Shown: piece by piece, positions 1 to 6,454 of the stretch
Numbering within the stretch: position 1 is the stretch's first letter
How the letters are laid out: every line of letters starts with the position of its first letter
NCBI GenBank assembly: GCA_031270755.1
Contig: JAISWV010000277.1
Coordinates: forward strand, 1 to 9,275
Direction of reading: 5' to 3'
Source of the DNA: Synergistaceae bacterium
GTDB lineage: Bacteria > Synergistota > Synergistia > Synergistales > Aminobacteriaceae
Length of the DNA: 9,275 nucleotides
Position numbers and translations under genes: made by a program
The notes under the pieces: generated by a model
Database searches by the model: none
The model's input: only the letters and a program-made list of their open reading frames with translations
Told to the model about the DNA's origin: nothing

Positions 1-172
1 GGAGTTGTTGAGTTTTTAAAAGGCGTGCTTTTTTGATTATCCGTAGGAAAATCCGGTTCGCCTAAAAACAATCTAACATAACTACTTTCCAATTTCAACA
101 ACTTTTTCATCTTTCGCGATTACGGTGATACGATCTGAGTGAGGCGAAGATGGCCGAGCCGCTGGGACGACG

Positions 173-181
173 TGTTAGAAT
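173..181 (+). promoter_or_regulatory. Candidate extended -10 element for cysS
   Basis: TGTTAGAAT reads as an extended -10 box (TGn followed by TAGAAT, 5 of 6 matches to TATAAT). It would start transcription near 188, about 30 nt before the proposed TTG start. No convincing -35 hexamer lies 16-18 bp upstream, which an extended -10 promoter can tolerate. A weaker alternative, TGATACGAT, sits at 126-134. No T-box leader (specifier stem plus conserved T-box sequence) is visible, although tRNA synthetase genes in Firmicutes often have one. Confidence 0.3.
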
Positions 182-203
182 ACAGAAAGGCGATGGCCTA
201 TTT

Positions 204-210
204 AGGAGGT
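204..210 (+). promoter_or_regulatory. Ribosome binding site that fixes the cysS start
   Basis: AGGAGGT is a near-perfect Shine-Dalgarno sequence. It lies 8 nt before the TTG at 219. The more upstream in-frame ATG at 150 has no comparable site, and the 23 residues it would add do not look like the start of the enzyme. This supports starting cysS at the TTG. Confidence 0.8.
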
Positions 211-218
211 GCATTGTT

Positions 219-1640
219 TTGAGTCTTGTGCTGTACAACGATCTGACGAGAGAAAGGGAGGAGTTCATACCGGTTCGCGGCGGGTGTGTTTCCTTCTACA
301 GTTGCGGCCCTACGGTGTACGATTATTTTCATATCGGCAACGCGCGCCCCTTCATTGTTTTCGACGTATTGCGGCGGTACTTGGAACACGTCGGTTACAA
401 GGTGACGTTCGTTCAGAACTTTACGGATATCGACGACAAGATGATCAATCGCGCCAACTCCGAGGGCATTACGGTCGCACAACTGGCGGAGCGGTTTATC
501 GAGGAGTACTATCGGGACGCCGACGCGCTGGGAATCCGTCGGGCCACGGCGGCTCCCCGAGCCACGGAGCATATGCCGGAAATCATCGGCATGATCGAAA
601 AAATCATGAGCAAAGGGCACGCCTACCAGGTCAAAACTCCATCGAGGGACGGCGACGTCTACTTCGACGTGAGGAGTTACGCGCCCTACGGCAAGCTCTC
701 CAAACAGAGCATCGACGAACTGAACGCCGGCGCCCGCGTGGAAGTCGGTGAGGTCAAGCGCGACCCGCTGGACTTCGCCCTGTGGAAGGCGGAAAAGCCC
801 GGCGAGCCCTCGTGGGATAGCCCCTGGGGCAAAGGACGGCCCGGCTGGCACATCGAGTGCAGCGCCATGTCGTCCAAATATCTGGGCGAGACCATCGATA
901 TCCACTCGGGAGGAGTGGACCTGACCTTTCCTCACCACGAAAACGAGGTGGCCCAATCGGAGGCGGCGACGGGCAAGCCTTTTGTCAAATATTGGCTGCA
1001 CAACGGCTTCCTTTTGATCGACAAAGAGAAGATGTCGAAATCCCTGGGCAACTTCATGACCGTCCGAGCGGCCCGGGAGAAGTACCCACCCCTGGCGATC
1101 CGCCTTTTCATGTTGAGCGCCCACTATCGCTCGCCGATCAACTTCGCCCCGGAGGGGCTGGAGCAGGCGATGGGCGGCGTTACGCGGCTGCGCAATTGCT
1201 GGTCCGACCTTTTGCACGCCCGGGACAACCGGGTGGGAGAGGGAGACATTACTTCCTTCATCGAAGAACTCAAAAGACTGGACGCGCGTTTTTACGAGGC
1301 GATGGACGACGACTTCAACACTGCGGCGGCCGTGGGTGTGCTTTTTGAAATTGTGAAGCTGGTGAATACCTGGCTCAAACAAGAGCGTCTCCCCGCCGGC
1401 TTCTTTCAGGCGGCCGAGGACGAGTTACGGCAGCTCGACGACATTCTGGGAGTCATAGGGATCGAAAAGAGCGATGACTCCGAAGCCGACGAGGTCGAAC
1501 GCCTGATCGAAGAGCGCGACGCGGCGCGTAAGGCCAGAGACTTCGCCTTTTCCGACAAAATCCGAGACGACCTGCTCGCGCGGGGAATCGTACTGGAGGA
1601 CACGCCCCAAGGCACGAAATGGAAACGTAAGCTGGCGTGA
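219..1640 (+). CDS. cysS: Cysteinyl-tRNA synthetase (CysRS)
   Basis: Class I aminoacyl-tRNA synthetase that activates cysteine with ATP and charges tRNA-Cys in the cytosol. From the TTG start it is 473 residues, close to the usual 460-480. The HIGH-type motif HIGN is at residues 38-41 and KMSKS is at 271-275. The zinc-binding set known from E. coli CysRS is present: C29 (in SCGPTVYD), C214 (in WHIECSAMS), and H239 and E243 (in PHHENEVAQS). The catalytic fold occupies roughly residues 1-310. The rest is the helical DALR-type and anticodon-binding region, ending in a basic tail. An ATG at 150 would give 496 residues, but the consensus ribosome binding site at 204-210 favours TTG 219, where the typical opening SLVLYNDLTRE begins at once. 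The gene appears to be a single transcription unit. No terminator follows it before the next promoter at 1682. Identification is secure; only the start is debatable. Confidence 0.97.
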   Translation: MSLVLYNDLTREREEFIPVRGGCVSFYSCGPTVYDYFHIGNARPFIVFDVLRRYLEHVGYKVTFVQNFTDIDDKMINRANSEGITVAQLAERFIEEYYRDADALGIRRATAAPRATEHMPEIIGMIEKIMSKGHAYQVKTPSRDGDVYFDVRSYAPYGKLSKQSIDELNAGARVEVGEVKRDPLDFALWKAEKPGEPSWDSPWGKGRPGWHIECSAMSSKYLGETIDIHSGGVDLTFPHHENEVAQSEAATGKPFVKYWLHNGFLLIDKEKMSKSLGNFMTVRAAREKYPPLAIRLFMLSAHYRSPINFAPEGLEQAMGGVTRLRNCWSDLLHARDNRVGEGDITSFIEELKRLDARFYEAMDDDFNTAAAVGVLFEIVKLVNTWLKQERLPAGFFQAAEDELRQLDDILGVIGIEKSDDSEADEVERLIEERDAARKARDFAFSDKIRDDLLARGIVLEDTPQGTKWKRKLA

Positions 1641-1681
1641 CTCGCAAGACGCGGGGCTGCTCGGTTCGGATACGAAAACTC

Positions 1682-1709
1682 TTTACAGTCGGGTAAATTG
1701 ATATACAAT
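1682..1709 (+). promoter_or_regulatory. Sigma-70-type promoter for the 63-residue orphan gene
   Basis: A -35 box TTTACA (1682-1687, 5 of 6 matches to TTGACA) and a -10 box TACAAT (1704-1709, 5 of 6 matches to TATAAT) are separated by 16 bp. Transcription would start near 1716, leaving a leader of about 30 nt that contains the ribosome binding site. This is the best housekeeping-type promoter I can see in the window, and it sits just after the cysS stop codon. Confidence 0.6.
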
Positions 1710-1728
1710 AAGAGCTGAGATACAAACC

Positions 1729-1736
1729 GGAGGAGG
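1729..1736 (+). promoter_or_regulatory. Strong ribosome binding site of the orphan gene
   Basis: GGAGGAGG lies 9 nt before the ATG at 1746. Its strength and spacing are the main evidence that the short reading frame is translated. Confidence 0.75.
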
Positions 1737-1745
1737 CGGCGAAAG

Positions 1746-1937
1746 ATGCGAATCGTCACGACCAACACCATCGTTCACACGGAAGGATACGTCAGGCATA
1801 AGGAACGAGGCGCCGTCATGAGGCGCGTCAACGTGAACTACGAACATGTGCGGGAGCCGGTGATCGTGCCTCGTCCCCAAATCGAGGACTTCAACTCGCT
1901 GGTGGTCATCCACGACAAAATGGAATACTACAGTTGA
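1746..1937 (+). CDS. Small orphan protein, 63 residues, function unknown
   Basis: I do not recognise this protein. The frame runs from ATG with a strong ribosome binding site, follows its own promoter, and ends right at an intrinsic terminator, so it looks like a compact, independently expressed gene. The product has no signal peptide, no membrane segment, no cysteine and no tryptophan. The first third is rich in Val, Thr and Ile (MRIVTTNTIVHTEGY), which suggests beta strands. A charged segment follows (RHKERGAVMRR), and later comes a Pro/Val stretch (EPVIVPRP). It ends in MEYYS. Acidic and basic residues nearly balance, and four histidines are present. It is likely cytosolic and soluble. A small regulator or accessory subunit is possible, but nothing in the sequence names a role. 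The neighbours (cysS on one side, a convergent peptide operon on the other) do not help. Genuine coding is likely; function is unknown. Confidence 0.75.
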   Translation: MRIVTTNTIVHTEGYVRHKERGAVMRRVNVNYEHVREPVIVPRPQIEDFNSLVVIHDKMEYYS

Positions 1938-1964
1938 GCCGGGTAACCGTTGCCCGGCTTTTTT
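1938..1964 (+). terminator. Rho-independent terminator of the orphan gene
   Basis: The left arm GCCGGGTAA (1938-1946) pairs with TTGCCCGGC (1950-1958), with one T-G wobble and a 3-nt loop, and six T residues follow (1959-1964). It begins at the base after the stop codon. On the opposite strand the hairpin is not followed by a T run, so it is not obviously a terminator for the convergent operon. Confidence 0.9.
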
Positions 1965-2072
1965 CGTCTAAGCGGGAAAGGGATGCTCTTCATTGTAAAT
2001 GTTTGAGGCCGTAAGGATAACATCACACCCTAAAAATTTTCATTGCTCGTTGTGATCTCTGATCATGGCCAG
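1965..2072. other. Intergenic gap between convergent units
   Basis: This AT-richer spacer lies between the terminator of the orphan gene and the pepD stop codon. It holds a 5-bp hairpin reading TGATC-AGA-GATCA on the minus strand, without a T run. A 6-bp inverted repeat (ATCACA at 2022-2027, TGTGAT at 2051-2056) flanks an AAAAATTTT tract. Neither is a convincing terminator for the operon that ends here. No gene is visible. Confidence 0.5.
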
Positions 2073-3554
2073 TTACTTTCTATATGAATACAGTATCCTC
2101 ACAATCAATTCCCACATATGGATCGACGACGCGATCTCCACTCGCTCGTTGGGCGTATGAGCATCCAGAATGGTGGGCCCAAGGGAGATCATGTCCATGT
2201 CTGGTTTTTTCAAAGTCATGAGGGCACACTCCAGGCCGCCGTGGATGGAGGCCAGTTTGGGGGGCTTGCCGTAGAGGGCGGTGAACTCTCGCACGCAAAT
2301 CTCCCGCAGGGGGGAACGGCCGCGAAACTCCCAGGCCGGGTAGCTGTTCGAAATCTTGACCTCCGCCTGAAGGACGTTTCCCAAATGCTCCGTTCGAGCT
2401 ACGATGTCGTCCATCTTGGAGTTGGTGTTGCTTCGCGCCATCAGAGAAAAAACGGCCGCCTCCTCCGCCGTTTCCACAATCCCCAAATTGCAGGAAGAGT
2501 CCACCTCCCCTTGCAGATATTGACTGAAACCCAACACGCCGCAGGGCAGCAAGGAAATCGCGGCCAACACGTTCCTCAACGATTGCCGCGTGAGGGCTTC
2601 ACCTCGAAACACGGCCTCTTTGCGATCGAGGTCCTCCAGGTTCAGCATCAAGTCCAGCGTCAAAGCGGGTTCTGACACTTTGTATTCCATCTCGAAGATT
2701 TTCCCGATGTTTTCGGTTTCCGACATGGCGCGCCGCGCTTGGCTTTCTTCGAGCCACAAAAGAGCGGCGGCTTCTCTGGGAATCGCGTTCAGTTTGCCGC
2801 CGCCGGACAAATTCTCGACATGCAGGCCGATTTTACGCTGGAGCAGTGCAATCGCTCTCCCCAGCAATACGATGGCGTTTGCCCGGTTCTTGCCGATGTC
2901 CACGCCGGAATGGCCGCCAGTAAGGCCCTGTACCCGCAGAGCGCAGGGGAGCGCATTCATGGGGACAAGAGAGCGCGCGATGGGCAGGGTCATCTGAATC
3001 CTCGCCCCTCCCGCGCAGGAAGTGGAGAACGTTCCCTCCCGCTCGGAATCCAGGTTGATCATCCGAGTGCCCTCGATTGCGGACGCGTCCAGTTGCGACA
3101 TGCCCTCCATGCCGACTTCCTCGTTTGTGGTGATCACGGCCTCCAGAGCCGGATGCTTCAGGGTCTCGTCTTCGAGAATCGCCATGATGCAGGCTACCCC
3201 CACTCCGTTGTCCGCGCCGAGGGTCGTTCCGTCGGCGGTGAGGTATCCGTCTTTCTCCAGGGGGACGATGGGGTCTTTCGTAAAGTCGTGGCCGCTGTCC
3301 GCGGTCTTCTCGCAGACCATGTCCATGTGAGCCTGCAAAACGACCGCGGGCTCTTTTTCATACCCCGGCGCCGCTTTCTTTTTGATGATCACGTTGAGGG
3401 CCTCGTCTTGACGGCAATCGAGCCCCAGTTCTTCGGCAAAGCGAAGGAGGTAGTCGCTCACCGCCTTTTCGCCGCCGCTGCCGCGGGGGATGGAAGAAAT
3501 ATTCCCGAAGTGCCGGTAAAACCGCAGTCGCTTCAGGTCTTCAAATGAGTACAT
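2073..3554 (-). CDS. pepD: Cytosolic aminoacyl-histidine dipeptidase (PepD, M20C family)
   Basis: Di-zinc exopeptidase that cleaves dipeptides, classically Xaa-His including beta-Ala-His, with broad dipeptide activity in relatives. At 493 residues it is close to E. coli PepD (485). The M20 active-site set is complete: H76 and D78 in AHMDMVCE, bridging D115 in LGADNGVG, catalytic base E145 and metal ligand E146 in TTNEEVGMEG, D169 in NLDSE, and the C-terminal ligand H466 in DAHTPNE. A lid/dimerisation domain is inserted in the middle, near GGHSGVDIGKNRANA. There is no signal peptide, so it acts in the cytosol. The ATG is preceded by an AGAGGGG ribosome binding site about 6 nt away. The gene lies 37 nt downstream of the second transporter ATPase on the same strand, so it is probably the last gene of the peptide-import operon and processes what that system brings in. 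The family is certain; the exact substrate range is inferred. Confidence 0.96.
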   Translation of the reverse strand: MYSFEDLKRLRFYRHFGNISSIPRGSGGEKAVSDYLLRFAEELGLDCRQDEALNVIIKKKAAPGYEKEPAVVLQAHMDMVCEKTADSGHDFTKDPIVPLEKDGYLTADGTTLGADNGVGVACIMAILEDETLKHPALEAVITTNEEVGMEGMSQLDASAIEGTRMINLDSEREGTFSTSCAGGARIQMTLPIARSLVPMNALPCALRVQGLTGGHSGVDIGKNRANAIVLLGRAIALLQRKIGLHVENLSGGGKLNAIPREAAALLWLEESQARRAMSETENIGKIFEMEYKVSEPALTLDLMLNLEDLDRKEAVFRGEALTRQSLRNVLAAISLLPCGVLGFSQYLQGEVDSSCNLGIVETAEEAAVFSLMARSNTNSKMDDIVARTEHLGNVLQAEVKISNSYPAWEFRGRSPLREICVREFTALYGKPPKLASIHGGLECALMTLKKPDMDMISLGPTILDAHTPNERVEIASSIHMWELIVRILYSYRK

Positions 3555-3591
3555 AAAAATCCCCTCTATGTTCTCTAGTGAATCTCATGAG

Positions 3592-4557
3592 CTATTGTTC
3601 GTACAGGTGACAGCAGACCGAATGCCCGGGGGCAATCTCCCGCATTTGGGGACGCGCCTCTCGGCAAATCGGCATCTTTTCCCGGCAGCGCAGGTGAAAG
3701 GAGCATCCCATAGGCACGTTGACAGGGCTCGGAATTTCACCGGAGGAGAGGATCTTCGCGGGCTTCAGCATCTCTTCTTCGGCCGTGGCGACGGGGATCG
3801 AGGAAAGCAGCATCTGGGTGTAAGGGTGCCGGGGTTTTTCGAAAAACTCCGAGGTCCGCGCCTGCTCGCACATCCGGCCCAGGTACAAAATCGCCACCCG
3901 GTCGGCCACGTTGCGCATGAGGCTCAGATCATGGGTGATGAAAAGGTAGGAAAGGTTTCGTTCGCGTTGAAGCTCCACCAGCTTCCCGATGACCTTGGCT
4001 TGAATCGAAACGTCCAAGGCCGAGGTCGGCTCGTCGAGAACCAGCAGAGACGGGCGCGAGGCCAAAGCCCGGGCCACGGAGATCAACTGACGCTCTCCGC
4101 CTCCCAGGGTATGGGGGTACTTGTCCGCGAATTCCCCTGGAAGCCCCACTTCTTCCAACAGTTCTTCGGCCCTTCTGTACGCCTGTTCTCTCGAAAGCCC
4201 CTTGTCGTGGACGGCCAACGGCACCATCAGGCTCTTGCGCACGGTCCGCTTGGGGTTTAGGGAAGATCCAGGGTCCTGAAAGACGATCTGAATCTCCCTC
4301 TTTTGCCGCAAGGTGCGGTAAATGCCGGCTTGAGTGAGGTTTTCTCCCTTGTAGACGATGTCGCCCTCCGTGGCCTCGTACATCCCCACCAGCATGTAGG
4401 CGATGGTGCTCTTGCCGGAGCCGGACTCTCCCACCAGTCCCAGGGTCTCTCCCTCGTACAGCTCCAAGTCCACGCCGTCGATGGCCTTCACCACAAGACG
4501 GTTCTTCAAAGGGAAATATTTTTTCAAACGCTTGATTTCAAGTATTTTTCCCGTCAT
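3592..4557 (-). CDS. Peptide ABC transporter ATP-binding protein (OppF/DppF-like)
   Basis: Second nucleotide-binding subunit of the importer, 321 residues, cytosolic face of the membrane. Motifs in order: Walker A GESGSGKS (43-50), Q-loop Q94 in VFQDPGSSLNP, Walker B with D175 and catalytic E176 in LLVLDEPTSALDV, switch H209 in ITHDLSLM, then the Opp/Dpp C-terminal domain beginning at HPYTQMLLSSIP. The signature reads LGGGE (151-155) instead of LSGGQ: the serine that normally contacts the ATP gamma-phosphate is a glycine. The tail carries C285, C291, C298 and C316 (C-X5-C-X6-C-X17-C), a pattern linked to an iron-sulfur cluster in related transporters. The ATG lies 3 nt past the TAA of the preceding ATPase gene, so the two are probably translationally coupled. 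Family membership is certain. Whether the cargo is dipeptides, oligopeptides or another SBP_bac_5-type ligand cannot be read from this subunit. Confidence 0.95.
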   Translation of the reverse strand: MTGKILEIKRLKKYFPLKNRLVVKAIDGVDLELYEGETLGLVGESGSGKSTIAYMLVGMYEATEGDIVYKGENLTQAGIYRTLRQKREIQIVFQDPGSSLNPKRTVRKSLMVPLAVHDKGLSREQAYRRAEELLEEVGLPGEFADKYPHTLGGGERQLISVARALASRPSLLVLDEPTSALDVSIQAKVIGKLVELQRERNLSYLFITHDLSLMRNVADRVAILYLGRMCEQARTSEFFEKPRHPYTQMLLSSIPVATAEEEMLKPAKILSSGEIPSPVNVPMGCSFHLRCREKMPICREARPQMREIAPGHSVCCHLYEQ

Positions 4558-4560
4558 TTT

Positions 4561-5559
4561 TTATTCGCCCCGTCTCACGAAATGGCAGCTGGCGCGGTGG
4601 CCAGAAACGACCTCCAGGTGCGGCGGTTTTTGTTCGCGGCAAACGCCCTCCGCCTGGGGGCAGCGGGGGGCGAAACGGCAACCCCCGGGAGGCTGCGTAT
4701 AGTCCGGGATCCGGCCCGGAATGCCCTTGGCGAGGCTGTCCCCCGTCAGCTTGGGAACGCAGGCCATCAGGGCCACGGTGTAGGGGTGCCTGGGTTTTTT
4801 GAAAACGTCTTCGGTGGCTCCGCTTTCCACCACCGTCCCGGCGTACATGATGTTGACGTAGCTGGTGGACTCCCGAATGACGCCCAGGGAGTGGGAAACC
4901 ATGATGACCGACAACTTTTTGTCCTCCGCCAGATTGTTGATCAAGCGCAGGATTTGGTCTTGAATCGTCACGTCCAGAGACGTGCCGGGCTCGTCGGCCA
5001 GCATCAGCCTACGGCCCGCCGCGATGGTGATCGCGATGCACACCCGCTGCTTCATGCCCCCGGAGAGCTGATAGGGGAAGCTCTTCATGATCCGCTCCGG
5101 GTCGGGAAGCACCACGTTGTTCAGGGCCTCGATGGCCAGGGAGTAGAGCTTCTTTCTCGGCGTGCCCTTGGGATTGGAGTACTGAAGAGCGGTCAAAAAC
5201 TGCGACTCCACGCTGAAAACGGGGTTCAGGGCGCTGGAGGGGTCCTGAAAAATCATCCCCGCCCCCCTGCGGCGCATGACGTCCAGTTCGGCGTCCGGCA
5301 TTTCGAAAACGTTTCGTCCCTCGAAAAAAATTCCCCCGCCGCCCACAAGGGCGTTTCTGGGCAAAACCCTGAGAATCGCCTTCAGCATCGTGGTCTTGCC
5401 GCAGCCGGATTCCCCCACCAGGCCGACCCGCTCCCCTTTGCCGACTCGAAAGGAGATGCCGTCCAATACATGGCTCACCTTTCCGTACACGTCGAAGGAA
5501 ACGGAAAGGTTCCTGACCTCCAATAAGATCTCTTTTTTATTTTCTTCGCCCTTCGTCAA
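4561..5559 (-). CDS. Peptide ABC transporter ATP-binding protein (OppD/DppD-like)
   Basis: First nucleotide-binding subunit, 332 residues, expected to pair with the OppF/DppF-like protein and power import. Motifs: Walker A GESGCGKT (49-56), Q-loop Q105 in MIFQDPSSALNP, signature LSGGM (165-169), Walker B with D189 and catalytic E190 in LADEPGTSLDV, and switch H223 in MVSHSLGVI. The Opp/Dpp C-terminal domain starts at HPYTVALMACVP. C294, C300, C307 and C325 have the same C-X5-C-X6-C-X17-C spacing as in the partner. The proposed start is TTG at 5559, overlapping the TGA of the permease gene by 4 nt (TTGA), which implies translational coupling. The purine-rich GGGGGCGGA just upstream can serve as the ribosome binding site. 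Another in-frame TTG lies 12 codons downstream, but it has only a weak site and would remove residues before the first conserved strand. Family is certain; start is moderately certain. Confidence 0.95.
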   Translation of the reverse strand: MTKGEENKKEILLEVRNLSVSFDVYGKVSHVLDGISFRVGKGERVGLVGESGCGKTTMLKAILRVLPRNALVGGGGIFFEGRNVFEMPDAELDVMRRRGAGMIFQDPSSALNPVFSVESQFLTALQYSNPKGTPRKKLYSLAIEALNNVVLPDPERIMKSFPYQLSGGMKQRVCIAITIAAGRRLMLADEPGTSLDVTIQDQILRLINNLAEDKKLSVIMVSHSLGVIRESTSYVNIMYAGTVVESGATEDVFKKPRHPYTVALMACVPKLTGDSLAKGIPGRIPDYTQPPGGCRFAPRCPQAEGVCREQKPPHLEVVSGHRASCHFVRRGE

Positions 5560-6428
5560 CTTTCATCCGCCCCCAACATGTTGCTGATGCCGTCGCCAAA
5601 GAGATTGAAGCCCAAAATGATGACGATGATGGCTATGGCTGGAAAAACGGTGAACCACCATTGGGCCGGCATGTACTTGACCCCCTGGGAAATCATGCTG
5701 CCCAGGGCCGGCTTAGGGGCCTGCTCGCCGAGCCCGGCGTAGCTCAGGGTGGCTCCCATGATGATCACATAGCCCATGTCCAAAGTCATCTTCGTCAGCA
5801 GCGACGAGAGGCAGTTTGGCAGAATTTCCCTGAAAAGGATGTGAAACATTCCGGCCCCCGTCAGTTCCGCGTAGACGATGTAGTTCTCGGTCCGCAGAGA
5901 CGAGGCCACTCCGTAAGACAAACGGGCATACCAGGGCCACCACATGACCGTGATGGCCAGCATTGAGTTGATCATGTTCGGCTGCAGGACGGACGCGATG
6001 GCCAAGGCCAGCACCAGGGGAGGAAGCGCCAAAAAAATGTCGGTGAGCCGCATCAAAACGGTATCGATCAACTTTCCCTTGTTGTATCCGGCGACGACTC
6101 CCACGATAAAACCCACCGGCGCGGAAATACAGAGCACGATCACCCCCATCAGCAGCGTGTTGCGGAACGACCCCACAATGCGGCTCAAAATGTCCCGCCC
6201 TATCAGGTCGGTGCCGAATGGGTGCCGGAGGTTGGGGGGCCGGCTCGCGTTGGCGAAATCCACGAAGGAGCCGATGTGCTCAGGATAGGGAACGACGTGC
6301 TCCCCCACACAAGCCAGCAAGGCGAAACCTACAACGATGACCAGGCCCAACACCGTGATTTTGCTCTCTGAATACTTCAGCCAGCTTTTTTTCAAAGAGT
6401 TCTTTAAAGGCTCTTTCAAAAGCGTCAT
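5556..6428 (-). CDS. Peptide ABC transporter permease (OppC/DppC-like)
   Basis: Inner-membrane permease, 290 residues, forming the translocation pore with the OppB/DppB-like subunit. A basic N-terminal tail leads into the first membrane segment (about 24-42). The hallmark HPFGTDLIGRD is at 69-79. Further hydrophobic segments lie at about 88-113, 124-148 and 152-170, with two near the C-terminus. The cytoplasmic EAA-like loop that docks on the ATPases is at about 185-205 (YAELTGAGMFHILFREILPN). The length matches the family. The ATG is preceded by GGGGGAG 8 nt away and starts 26 nt after the stop of the preceding permease gene. Its last 4 nt overlap the next gene. All points agree with the DppC/OppC family; the cargo is not determined by this protein. 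Confidence 0.95.
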   Translation of the reverse strand: MTLLKEPLKNSLKKSWLKYSESKITVLGLVIVVGFALLACVGEHVVPYPEHIGSFVDFANASRPPNLRHPFGTDLIGRDILSRIVGSFRNTLLMGVIVLCISAPVGFIVGVVAGYNKGKLIDTVLMRLTDIFLALPPLVLALAIASVLQPNMINSMLAITVMWWPWYARLSYGVASSLRTENYIVYAELTGAGMFHILFREILPNCLSSLLTKMTLDMGYVIIMGATLSYAGLGEQAPKPALGSMISQGVKYMPAQWWFTVFPAIAIIVIILGFNLFGDGISNMLGADES

Positions 6429-6454
6429 GCGGGCTGCTCCCCCTTTTCACTTTT

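Noticed and set aside
1..36. Possible tail of an upstream gene in frame 1, ending at the TGA at 34-36.
   Set aside because: Only 11 codons are visible, with no recognisable motif and nothing to distinguish them from a chance open stretch.
1..218. T-box leader controlling cysS.
   Set aside because: The conserved T-box sequence and a terminator/antiterminator pair are absent.
198..1382. Long open frame on the minus strand opposite cysS (394 codons).
   Set aside because: It is a shadow of cysS in GC-rich DNA. Its translation has no family features, while the plus strand carries every CysRS motif.
2022..2056. ATCACA/TGTGAT inverted repeat as a CRP-type site or terminator.
   Set aside because: The arms are 23 nt apart rather than the 6 nt or so of a CRP site. 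They lie downstream of both genes, and no T run follows on either strand.
4303..5526. Open frame of 407 codons on the plus strand opposite the two ATPase genes.
   Set aside because: It spans the junction of two well-defined minus-strand genes and matches nothing, so it is an antisense shadow.
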